From the NCBI GenBank assembly GCA_034430155.1, contig DAOUET010000113.1:1-32248 (forward strand): a stretch of 32,248 nucleotides of DNA, written 5' to 3'. The stretch is from DAOUET01 sp034430155 (lineage in GTDB: Bacteria > Chloroflexota > Anaerolineae > Anaerolineales > UBA4823). Below, piece after piece: positions 1-6,955 of this stretch (position 1 is the stretch's first letter; each line of letters opens with the position of its first letter). The notes under the pieces are model-generated. The model saw nothing but the letters and a program-made list of their open reading frames with translations, was not told the DNA's origin and searched no databases. The translations under genes were made by a program, and so were the position numbers.

Positions 1-761
1 ACATTTGGCAGGTAGAGGTGGCGAAGTCCATGTGCGCTATAGGAAGAGCCCAACCCGACAAGATCATAATTGTTACTGTGCAGCTCCTCCATTATTTCCT
101 TGATGATGTTGCCGTGCCTGACCTTGACTTCAGCTTCCAGACCAGCTTGTTGAGCCCTTTCCAAACCTTTCTTCAGATTCCGCCCCTGGGGTGTATCCGT
201 TTCAGGCAGGTCCTGTAGATGCTGGTGTACTTCCCGAGCAATCGGGTAATCGAGTGAAAGCGGCTCAACCACGTTGAGTAAGGTTAGTTTTGCCCCGGTA
301 GCCTTCGCCAGGTATAGGATTACCGCCTCCATGCTGCTGGCAAAACCCAGCCCTCCCATACATACCAAGACATGTTCCATCGTCAGGTTAGCTTCTGGTA
401 CGTACAGGAGGGGTGTGGCCAATCTGGCCAGTAGCCGACGGAATGTACGTCCTCTAACCCAGCGGCGCAAGGCCGGGCGACCGAATGGACCGACTATGGT
501 TAAGTAATCCCCACCTTGAGCTTGTTTCGAGATTTCAATGGAAGCCCTACCTTCACGCAACAAGGTTTGAAATTGAATTTTCTTGTTCTTAAGAGATTGA
601 GCTGTCTCGTTAATTAGTATTTCCAGCTGGTTTTGATCTTCTGGATCTTCAAGGATGCCTAATAAAGTCACAGGATTTCTTAATTTCTCTGCCAGCCACA
701 TCCCGTACGTAAGGGCTGGTCTGGTGGTTTCAAATCCATTGGTACATAAGAGTATTTGCAT
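1..761 (-). CDS. Tandem-domain universal stress protein (UspA family), 3' end cut by window edge
   Basis: The reverse strand is open from an ATG at 761 to the left edge (253 codons visible, no stop). The product begins MQILLCTNGFETT, a typical Usp first strand. A second Usp repeat begins near residue 125 with MEHVLVCMGG. The visible end has GLGSSYSAHGLRHL, which resembles the G-x2-G-x9-G(S/T) nucleotide-binding loop of ATP-binding Usp domains. Universal stress proteins are cytoplasmic, adenine-nucleotide-binding proteins induced by starvation or membrane stress; two fused domains are common. The gene starts 11 bp after the chromate-transporter-like gene on the same strand, with a TAAGGA ribosome-binding site, so the two probably share an mRNA. 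The exact role is unknown. Confidence 0.85.
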   Translation of the reverse strand, partial: MQILLCTNGFETTRPALTYGMWLAEKLRNPVTLLGILEDPEDQNQLEILINETAQSLKNKKIQFQTLLREGRASIEISKQAQGGDYLTIVGPFGRPALRRWVRGRTFRRLLARLATPLLYVPEANLTMEHVLVCMGGLGFASSMEAVILYLAKATGAKLTLLNVVEPLSLDYPIAREVHQHLQDLPETDTPQGRNLKKGLERAQQAGLEAEVKVRHGNIIKEIMEELHSNNYDLVGLGSSYSAHGLRHLYLPN

Positions 762-772
762 CTTGCTAATCC

Positions 773-1291
773 TTACCGGAAGAAGATCACGCCTAACAAC
801 CCACAGGTCAACAAAACGAGAGGCGCTGGAACTTTAAGCAGTAGAGCGATCAGGCTTCCACCCGCTAGCCCTAATGATATCCAGTTCGTGCCCCCATTGT
901 TTCCCCGGAAAAGTTGCCAGGCTACCAAGATCATCAATACCGCTACCGCGGGAGTCAACCCGCTCACAAAATTGCTTACCCAGGCTTCGCCTCTTATCCG
1001 ATTCAAGATAGAAACAACGCCAAGCATCAGCAACGTTGGAGGCAGGATCGAACCTATTAAGGCTGCGATCGCTCCAGGAATCCCTTTAGCTGCATAGCCA
1101 ACGAACATGGCCAGTTGTAAAGCGTCACTTCCGGGCAAAGCGCTGGAAAAGCCCACTGCCTCCACGAACTCAGTTCTGGTCATCAGGTGTCCAACGGCCT
1201 CGTCATAAAGGAGGCCCACTGAAGCAGGACCGGAAGTCGTCAACAGGTTTATTTTGAGGAACGTCCAGAAAATTTTAATCCAGTCTGACAT
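773..1291 (-). CDS. Short-chain chromate transporter (CHR/ChrA family, single domain)
   Basis: The 172-residue protein is highly hydrophobic, with five or six membrane segments and the CHR-domain features FLKINLLTTSGPASVGLLYDE, then EFVEAVGFSSALPGSDALQLAMFVGY and PGAIAALIGSILPP. Long ChrA proteins have two such domains (about 400 residues); this is one domain, as in the short-chain subfamily, where two adjacent genes usually encode complementary halves. No second half is visible here. I chose the ATG at 1291 rather than the GTG at 1300 because GAGGTG lies 7 nt before the ATG and the GTG is inside that ribosome-binding site. Substrate is uncertain: many family members export chromate, but the single domain leaves this open. 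Confidence 0.85.
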   Translation of the reverse strand: MSDWIKIFWTFLKINLLTTSGPASVGLLYDEAVGHLMTRTEFVEAVGFSSALPGSDALQLAMFVGYAAKGIPGAIAALIGSILPPTLLMLGVVSILNRIRGEAWVSNFVSGLTPAVAVLMILVAWQLFRGNNGGTNWISLGLAGGSLIALLLKVPAPLVLLTCGLLGVIFFR

Positions 1292-1353
1292 TTTAATCAC
1301 CTCAAAGATAGCCTAAAATCGCGAGTTAATTTTCGTGCATCAATTATTAAATG

Positions 1354-1445
1354 TTAGTAGTTACGCAGTTCAGGGGAAAATCGGGGGTGTTTGGGCGGGT
1401 GTTGCCCAAACACCCCCATCCTCCCACCAACTGCGTAAGTCCTAA
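1354..1445. repeat. 92-bp hairpin element, copy 1 (MITE-like)
   Basis: The ends are imperfect inverted repeats: TTAGTAGTTACGCAGTT at 1354-1370 and AACTGCGTAAGTCCTAA at 1429-1445, 14 of 17 positions complementary including a perfect 10-bp core. In the middle, GGGGGTGTTTGGGC and GCCCAAACACCCCC form a perfect stem around a 7-nt loop. A second copy of the same 92-bp length lies at 31268-31359. The element contains no gene. It looks like a non-autonomous transposable or REP-like element; its mobilising transposase is unknown. Confidence 0.85.
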
Positions 1446-1574
1446 AATGAAAACCGAAGATGTTTTTTTGTTGCTTTTACCACCGAACCAGACAATAGTT
1501 CTCTGTCTCCTTGGTATAAAGCACGGAATTTTCAGAAATAGGTTTTTTCTAATTGACTTGCACGAGCAGAAAAG

Positions 1575-3185
1575 CTAAGCCAAATCTTTAACCAGATACA
1601 GTTTCCCCCGTTTGAACTCGCGACCGAGATAATAGCGTCGAGTTCCCACAGCCGCAATCACAGCCAAGCGTCCAAAACCCTTAGCCCGCGCTAACAATTC
1701 TGCTTTGAGGATTAAGTCGGTCCCCAATCCGGAGTGCTGAGCTACACCTCGTTGTTTCTGTCCTACCTCAAGAGATTGTCCATAGACATGTACTTCCCGG
1801 ATTATGGCTGCGTTTTTTAGGTCATCTAACCCAATATTTGAAACGCTTTCACACGGTTTACCCAAACCAGGGAGTGATAATCGCAAAAAACCAGCCAGCT
1901 TCCCCTGTGGTGTTATAAACGAGAGAAAATGTTCTTCTGCTGCGCCAGCTTGATAAACCTCATCTTCCATATGTAATTCATCCAGGTCAACCTTGTGCTT
2001 GCGTACCTCTCGGCAGCGTATACAATTGCAGCGAGTCCCACGCCTTTTCATCTCTATATGTACGTCTTGCCTTAAACTCGTGCGCTTGTTTCCTTCGATT
2101 ACATTGTTGGAGGGGATATCCCGAATCACGCGGTTAACCCGGCAATAACGGGGAATGGTTGGTTTGATATCGGCGATCAAGTTGATTAACTCTTCGGTTG
2201 TGTAGGGCTTAAACTCATGGCGTATCCAGTATTCATGAAGTTCTGCGTTGGCGAGCAATTGGTTTGGATAAATCTTGATCTCGTCTGGGCAATAATCCTC
2301 CCACATATTAGCAAAATCATCACGATCAGATGCGGGCGTGGCTCCTAAGAGATTTGGCATCCAATGCAGTACAATCTTGAAACCGGCTGCTCGCAGCAAC
2401 GCCATGGCCCGGCGAGTTTGCTCTACGGAATGTCCACGCTTGTTCAGCTCTAGGATATTGTCATTGAAGCTTTGTGCTCCGAGTTGTACCTTTGTGACAC
2501 CCAGATGCCTGAGCCAAGCGAGCTCCCTTGGTTTAATGTGGTCAGGCCTGGTTTCGATGACTAAACCCACATTGCGATGCAAGGCTCTCTCATTGAGCAT
2601 CTGAGCTTCTGTTAGCCTGTTGGATTGCTCCCCGTTTAGAGCATCGAAACACCGTAAAATGAACCATTCCTGGTAGTCTTTGCGATAGGCGCTCCAGGTT
2701 CCTCCTAATATCAACAACTCGATCTTATCGGTCGGGTGACCGACGGCCTCCAAAGCGTCCAGGCGGGCAGCCACTTGAGCGTAAGGATCAAAGTTATGCT
2801 GTAAGCCACGCATAGCTCCCGGCTCATCGGGCAGGTAGCTTTTGGGCATGCGCACATCGGTAGGACAAAAGATGCATTTGCCAGGGCAGGGGTAGGGTTT
2901 CGTCAATACTGTTACTACACTAACGCCTGAAAGTGACCGTACTGGTTTCATGCGGATGCGCGCCAGCAATCTAGCATCTGCTGGCCACTCTCCACTGGAA
3001 GTGAGTTGACGATAGGCCGCCACAAGCATATGCTTTCCGAGGTATCCGTCTCCACCAGGCAGGGGGTGACGCCTGACAGCTTCCGTTAATTTGCTGCCGG
3101 CACGAACTTCCTCGAGCACGCATCGTGCCAGATCCATCTTTTCTGGTGTGTATTCTCGGGCTTTATACCAATCTTGAGAATCCAT
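1575..3185 (-). CDS. elp3: Elp3-like tRNA uridine(34) carboxymethylation enzyme (radical SAM / acetyltransferase)
   Basis: The 536-residue protein has an N-terminal tRNA-binding region, a radical-SAM domain with CPGKCIFC (Cys100, Cys104, Cys107) for the 4Fe-4S cluster, a cysteine cluster RCNCIRC (Cys386, Cys388, Cys391) and a C-terminal GNAT acetyltransferase domain (QHSGLGTDLI at 483-492, RRYYLGREF near 516). This order and length match Elp3, which uses acetyl-CoA and SAM to add the carboxymethyl group at C5 of wobble uridine in tRNA. Archaea and some bacteria, including Dehalococcoides in the same phylum, have Elp3 without the other Elongator subunits. It is divergently transcribed from a Trm9-like methyltransferase 74 bp away. 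There is no strong ribosome-binding site before the ATG, so the start is the least certain part. Confidence 0.93.
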   Translation of the reverse strand: MDSQDWYKAREYTPEKMDLARCVLEEVRAGSKLTEAVRRHPLPGGDGYLGKHMLVAAYRQLTSSGEWPADARLLARIRMKPVRSLSGVSVVTVLTKPYPCPGKCIFCPTDVRMPKSYLPDEPGAMRGLQHNFDPYAQVAARLDALEAVGHPTDKIELLILGGTWSAYRKDYQEWFILRCFDALNGEQSNRLTEAQMLNERALHRNVGLVIETRPDHIKPRELAWLRHLGVTKVQLGAQSFNDNILELNKRGHSVEQTRRAMALLRAAGFKIVLHWMPNLLGATPASDRDDFANMWEDYCPDEIKIYPNQLLANAELHEYWIRHEFKPYTTEELINLIADIKPTIPRYCRVNRVIRDIPSNNVIEGNKRTSLRQDVHIEMKRRGTRCNCIRCREVRKHKVDLDELHMEDEVYQAGAAEEHFLSFITPQGKLAGFLRLSLPGLGKPCESVSNIGLDDLKNAAIIREVHVYGQSLEVGQKQRGVAQHSGLGTDLILKAELLARAKGFGRLAVIAAVGTRRYYLGREFKRGKLYLVKDLA

Positions 3186-3247
3186 ATCTTTTGTAGGTCA
3201 TCTGGATGAACACCGCAAAAATTTAAGGGCATTAGCCTTCCTACGTT

Positions 3248-3253
3248 TATAAT
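3248..3253 (+). promoter_or_regulatory. -10 box (TATAAT) for the Trm9-like gene, predicted leaderless
   Basis: A perfect TATAAT ends 6 nt before the ATG at 3260, so the expected transcription start falls on the A of the start codon. No Shine-Dalgarno sequence is present. The same AT-rich stretch reads TATTAT/TATAAA on the other strand, facing elp3, so the two divergent -10 boxes may overlap. Confidence 0.6.
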
Positions 3254-3259
3254 ATCATC

Positions 3260-3988
3260 ATGAATGCCAATACCGTCGCTAGTCTTCTTAGCCTTAATCG
3301 TCAATTTTACCAGACCTTCGCACTGCAATTTTCTTCCACCCGGCGAAAATTACAACCGGGTGTGGAACAAATAATAAGTACGATCGACCCAGCTTCCCGC
3401 TTGCTGGATCTAGGTTGTGGCAATGGCGAGTTGGCTCGGGAGCTCGCCAAAAGAGGGCACAAAGGTTCTTATACGGGAGTAGATTTCAGCAATGAAATGC
3501 TGGTCGAGGCTCGCGCAGGTCTTCCAGCGAAATTCTCGGCACACTTTCACCAAGTCGATCTTGCTTTAACTGATTGGGACGCGGCCATCCCTGATGATTT
3601 TTTTGAGACCGTACTGGTCTTTGCTGTGCTCCACCATATCCCAGGAGATCATCTTCGCTGCCAAGTGATGGAAAAAGTGCATGCGAAACTCATCCCTGGG
3701 GGTCGTTTCATCCATTCTGAGTGGCAATTTCTCAATAGCCCGCGCCTGCAGCAACGTCTGCTCCCCTGGGAGAAGGTTAATCTGAGTTCATCGGACGTCG
3801 ATCCGGGTGATTACCTTTTAGATTGGAGGCACGGTGGTTATGGTTTAAGATACGTTCATCACTTCAGCCCTGAGGAGCTGCAAACCCTTGCTGAGAAAAC
3901 CGCTTTCAGGATTATTGACACCTTTTATTCGGACGGTGAAGGGGGAAATTTGGGGTTATATCAGTCCTGGGAAGCTGTAAATTTATAA
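3260..3988 (+). CDS. Class I SAM-dependent methyltransferase, Trm9/ALKBH8-like
   Basis: The 242-residue protein has a Rossmann SAM-binding motif LDLGCGNGEL (residues 49-58), an acidic motif-II residue in YTGVDFS, and a VLHHIPGDH motif-IV region. The N-terminal FYQTFALQFSSTRRKLQPGV resembles, from memory, the segment that precedes motif I in yeast Trm9 (a tyrosine-containing helix, then FSxTR and a proline). Trm9 methylates the carboxymethyl group made by Elongator to give mcm5U34 in tRNA. The divergent elp3 neighbour fits such a role. Trm9 normally needs the small partner Trm112, which is not in this window. A generic metabolite methyltransferase cannot be excluded. The methyltransferase call is firm; the Trm9 assignment is an inference. 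Confidence 0.8.
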   Translation: MNANTVASLLSLNRQFYQTFALQFSSTRRKLQPGVEQIISTIDPASRLLDLGCGNGELARELAKRGHKGSYTGVDFSNEMLVEARAGLPAKFSAHFHQVDLALTDWDAAIPDDFFETVLVFAVLHHIPGDHLRCQVMEKVHAKLIPGGRFIHSEWQFLNSPRLQQRLLPWEKVNLSSSDVDPGDYLLDWRHGGYGLRYVHHFSPEELQTLAEKTAFRIIDTFYSDGEGGNLGLYQSWEAVNL

Positions 3989-4090
3989 CGCTTCAATCGC
4001 CCTGATTACTGATCCAGCATTCTTATGGAACCAACCTTACTGGTTTGTTATCCCAAGAGCGGAAATCATCAATCTAAAATTATGAATTTA

Positions 4091-4099
4091 TGCTAACAT
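4091..4099 (+). promoter_or_regulatory. Extended -10 (TGC-TAACAT) for the phosphoesterase, predicted leaderless
   Basis: TGCTAACAT matches the TGn extended -10 form and ends 6 nt before the ATG at 4106. No ribosome-binding site lies between them, so translation probably starts at the mRNA 5' end. Confidence 0.5.
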
Positions 4100-4105
4100 T
4101 AATCA

Positions 4106-4834
4106 ATGCGTATACTGGTCATTTCTGATATACACGCAAATCTGACGGCATTGGAAGCCGTGCTCCTGGATGCAGGACCGGTCGAGGCTACTTGGTGTTT
4201 GGGCGATTTGGTGGGTTATGGTCCAGACCCCAATGAATGTATTGAACGGGTACGGTCTTTCCCTAACCTTACCTGCCTGATTGGCAATCACGATGCAGCT
4301 GCGCTTAATCAAATTGATATCTCTTCCTTTAATCCCGAAGCCCGTCGCGCCCTGGTATGGACTCAGAAGGTTCTTTTACCAGAAAACAGCGAATACCTTG
4401 CCAATCTGCCCCCACGAATAGAGCAAGATGCGGTTACTTTAGCGCATGGCAGCCCGCGACAGCCTATCTGGGAATATTTACTGGATACGCGCGCCGCTAC
4501 CCAAAATTTCTTACACTTTGATACACCCTATTGTTTCGTCGGGCACAGTCATTTACCTTTGATCTACCAATTGGTCAATGGCCGTGCCTCTGCTAGTTTG
4601 GTCATCCCCAGACCTCAAACCATCATCATTATGATCCCCCGTATGATTTTCAATCCTGGTTCGGTGGGTCAACCTCGAGACCGGGATCCCCGCGCGGCAT
4701 ACGCTATTTATGACTCTAATAAGCAAACCTGGGAAAACCGCCGGGTCAGTTATGACATCGCCAGCGTCCAAGCTCGAATGCAGCAAGTCGGTTTGCCTAA
4801 CCGTCATATCGAGCGTCTTAGTGCGGGTTGGTAG
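4106..4834 (+). CDS. Calcineurin-like metallophosphoesterase
   Basis: The 242-residue protein shows the full ordered set of metallophosphoesterase metal-binding motifs: DIHAN (residues 8-12), GDLVGYGPD, GNHD, AHG and GHSH, followed by NPGSVGQPRD, which is typical of the YfcE/MJ0936-like branch. These enzymes coordinate two metal ions and hydrolyse phosphodiesters or phosphomonoesters; the substrate cannot be read from sequence. It is a stand-alone gene between the Trm9-like gene (117 bp upstream) and a DUF4349 lipoprotein (101 bp downstream), all on the same strand. The upstream -10 box implies its own promoter. Fold and catalytic class are secure, specific function is not. Confidence 0.9.
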   Translation: MRILVISDIHANLTALEAVLLDAGPVEATWCLGDLVGYGPDPNECIERVRSFPNLTCLIGNHDAAALNQIDISSFNPEARRALVWTQKVLLPENSEYLANLPPRIEQDAVTLAHGSPRQPIWEYLLDTRAATQNFLHFDTPYCFVGHSHLPLIYQLVNGRASASLVIPRPQTIIIMIPRMIFNPGSVGQPRDRDPRAAYAIYDSNKQTWENRRVSYDIASVQARMQQVGLPNRHIERLSAGW

Positions 4835-4935
4835 CATAATCTGCTTCGGGCTCGAAAAATCACGCTTGTGGAACTACTGCTAATTTATCAACGTCTAGGA
4901 GGGGAGAATCATCATCGTTGAGGAGGTACTACATC

Positions 4936-5865
4936 ATGGCTCGCAAAACCCTTTTTTATCTTAGTTTGGTTGTTCTCATATTGGCCTTGGCTGCTTGTGC
5001 GCCAGCCAGTTCTCCCTCGCAGGAAGGCACTAGAGGCCTTGTAGAGCCTGCGCCTCTCGAATCCGTCGCAAATGCGCCCGAGGCAGCCGGTGATTCATTT
5101 GCATTTCCGGAACAGCCGGGCGGGCTTGTGGAGCGAATTGTGATTAAGAATGCCAGCCTGAGCATTGTGGTGACTAATCCCGATGAGGCCATGGAAACCA
5201 TCGGGAAGATGGCTGAAGAGATGGGGGGCTTCATCGTCTCAGCCAACTTGTACCAGGCGCGTTTGGATGGTGGCCTACAGGTTCCGCGAGCCACCATAAC
5301 CATCCGCGTTCCAGCTGACCGCCTGGATGAAGCGCTTTCCAACGTTGAAATCTTAAGTGAACTCCCTGTAGAGAATAAGACAATTCAAAGCCAGGATGTT
5401 ACCAGCGAATATACAGATCTCCAATCTCGACTGCGCAACCTGGAAGCAGCTGAAGCCCAGCTCACCAAGATTATGGAAGACGCCTATAAAACGGAGGATG
5501 TGCTGAGTGTCTTTGAGCAGCTCAAACAGGTTCGTGAGCAGATCGAAGTCACCCAAGGGCAAATTCAATACTATGATCAATCTGCAAGGCTCTCATCAAT
5601 CAATGTAGACATATCATCGAAAGCAGCGGTAGAGCCCCTCACCATTGGCGGCTGGCAACCCGCGGGCATCGCCAGGGACGCGGTTCAAGCCCTCATCAAT
5701 GCCATGCAATTCTTAGTGAATGCAGCCATCTGGCTTGTCTTGTTCGTCCTCCCGGTCCTACTGGTTGTTCTCACCCCACCGTTCCTGATCGTGCTGGCTT
5801 TACTTCGCTGGCGAGCCCGGCGCAAAGCGCGAGCGCAGGCATCTGCCCCTCAATCCCAAAGCTAA
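4936..5865 (+). CDS. DUF4349 domain lipoprotein
   Basis: The 309-residue product starts with a lipoprotein signal peptide ending in the lipobox LAAC, with the lipid-modified cysteine at residue 21. A DUF4349 domain follows: a beta-alpha-beta part (SLSIVVTNPDEAMETIGKMA, ITIRVPADRLDEAL), a long coiled coil (EYTDLQSRLRNLEAAEAQLT through IEVTQGQIQYYDQ), then a return strand. A strongly hydrophobic segment near residues 255-290 and a basic tail (RWRARRKAR) end the protein, so it is anchored by lipid and by a membrane helix. I chose the ATG at 4936 because AGGAGGT at 4921-4927 lies 8 nt before it; the longer TTG start at 4918 overlaps that site. DUF4349 proteins are widespread and uncharacterised. 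Confidence 0.88.
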   Translation: MARKTLFYLSLVVLILALAACAPASSPSQEGTRGLVEPAPLESVANAPEAAGDSFAFPEQPGGLVERIVIKNASLSIVVTNPDEAMETIGKMAEEMGGFIVSANLYQARLDGGLQVPRATITIRVPADRLDEALSNVEILSELPVENKTIQSQDVTSEYTDLQSRLRNLEAAEAQLTKIMEDAYKTEDVLSVFEQLKQVREQIEVTQGQIQYYDQSARLSSINVDISSKAAVEPLTIGGWQPAGIARDAVQALINAMQFLVNAAIWLVLFVLPVLLVVLTPPFLIVLALLRWRARRKARAQASAPQSQS

Positions 5866-5893
5866 GGTTGTTGGATCTATTTCTTGGTAGGTA

Positions 5894-5919
5894 AAGGCCG
5901 GGATAATACGCCCGGTCTT
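5894..5919 (+). terminator. Hairpin terminator after the DUF4349 gene
   Basis: A 9-bp stem (AAGGCCGGG with CCCGGTCTT, one G-U pair) closes an 8-nt loop and is followed by CTATTTATAA, a weak U-tract. It lies 28 bp after the stop codon. Confidence 0.6.
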
Positions 5920-6048
5920 CTATTTATAAAAAACCTTAGAGTATTTACTGGAGGGGTGAATTGAGTGCTGATGAGGTCGGGAGGTGCCTTAGGGCAAGGG
6001 ACGTTTAAATCGTCTTTGAGAGATCTTAGCCGAGAGATTTTGGATCTT

Positions 6049-6143
6049 TGGGAATCCCCGTGGTAAAGGTTAGATGTGGGGGTGTTGGGGGGGCGCACCC
6101 CGCCCACCACCCCCACATCTCTACCCCATCACGGCAAATCCCA
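6049..6143. repeat. 95-bp GC-rich palindromic element upstream of rsmG
   Basis: The inner arms AGATGTGGGGGTG (6072-6084) and CACCCCCACATCT (6108-6120) are perfectly complementary, and pairing continues almost unbroken to the centre (GGGG-CGCA-CCCC). A degenerate inverted repeat extends outward to 6049 and 6143. Imperfect direct repeats (AGCCGAGAGATTTT at 6028-6041 and AGCCGAGATTTT at 6147-6158) flank it. The gap 5866-6186 otherwise holds only a terminator and the rsmG promoter. The open frames that read across the palindrome on both strands are mirror artefacts. Confidence 0.7.
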
Positions 6144-6173
6144 GCGAGCCGAGATTTTCTTGGCGCAAGCAAT

Positions 6174-6179
6174 TATAAT
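6174..6179 (+). promoter_or_regulatory. -10 box (TATAAT) for rsmG, predicted leaderless
   Basis: A perfect TATAAT ends 7 nt before the ATG at 6187, so the expected transcription start is at or next to that codon. No ribosome-binding site is present. The box overlaps the upstream ATG at 6178, which argues against the latter as the start. Confidence 0.6.
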
Positions 6180-6186
6180 GTGTGAT

Positions 6187-6918
6187 ATGAGAGAATTGGC
6201 ACAACAAGCTCGCACCGTATTGGGTCTTCAATTGACCCGGGCACAGTTGCGCGCCTTGGAACGTTACGAGCAGGAATTGATGGTGTGGAATGCGCGTGTC
6301 AATCTAACAGCTATCGATACTCCCGAAAATATTCAGGTTAAACATTTTCTAGATTCGTTTACCTGCTTGCTGGCAATGCGTGACACACCTGTCGAGCGGG
6401 TGGTCGATGTGGGCACAGGTGCTGGTTTCCCTGGTATACCGCTCAAGATAATCTACCCTTCTATGCAGCTTACCCTTGTCGAGTCGGTTGGTAAGAAAGC
6501 CAGCTTTTGCCGGCATATTGTAAAGATATTGGGGTTGGAAAAGGTTCTCGTGCTTCAAAAACGGGCCGAGGTTGTAGGCGCCATGCTAGAGCACCGCCAG
6601 CAATATGATTGGGCGGTAGCCCGGGCAGTAGCGGTGTTGCCGGTGTTGGTTGAATATCTGTTACCTTTAGTGCGCCTTGGGGGGGCCGCGCTTGCTATGA
6701 AAGGAGAAAGCGGCCCCGCTGAAGCGCATGCCGGTGAACATGCCATCCGCCTGCTGGGGGGTCACCTTAGCCAAATAATACCGGTGATATTGCCCGGCGT
6801 GCAGGATCAGCGCCACTTAGTGGTAGTGGATAAAGTAGCGGCGACGCCAGACCAATATCCACGAAAGGTTGGCTTACCTGCGAAGAGACCGCTATCTAAT
6901 GTAAAAGCCCATCCCTGA
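6187..6918 (+). CDS. rsmG: 16S rRNA (guanine(527)-N7)-methyltransferase RsmG
   Basis: The product is 243 residues, the usual RsmG length. It has the N-terminal helical part ending in VWNARVNLTAI, then HFLDS, the SAM motif VVDVGTGAGFPGIPLKI, the acidic motif LTLVESVGKKASFCRHI, and the conserved VARAVAVLPVLVEYLLPLVR and MKGE segments. RsmG methylates N7 of G527 in 16S rRNA. Much longer open reading to the left runs through a palindrome and is not coding. The start at 6187 fits the TATAAT box; the in-frame ATG at 6178 is the alternative. It is convergent with recF, with 37 bp between the two stop codons. Confidence 0.95.
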   Translation: MRELAQQARTVLGLQLTRAQLRALERYEQELMVWNARVNLTAIDTPENIQVKHFLDSFTCLLAMRDTPVERVVDVGTGAGFPGIPLKIIYPSMQLTLVESVGKKASFCRHIVKILGLEKVLVLQKRAEVVGAMLEHRQQYDWAVARAVAVLPVLVEYLLPLVRLGGAALAMKGESGPAEAHAGEHAIRLLGGHLSQIIPVILPGVQDQRHLVVVDKVAATPDQYPRKVGLPAKRPLSNVKAHP

Positions 6919-6955
6919 GAGATGATCCAGGAAGTGAACACAAATATTAAGGCGG

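Noticed and set aside
4918..4935. TTG at 4918 as start of the DUF4349 gene
   Set aside because: The extension consists of the ribosome-binding site AGGAGGT itself; the ATG at 4936 gives a proper lipoprotein signal peptide.
5877..6186. Open frames on both strands beginning MGVVGG and MGVLGG across the gap before rsmG
   Set aside because: They are mirror images produced by the palindrome centred near 6096; the rsmG-side frame only becomes RsmG-like from 6187.
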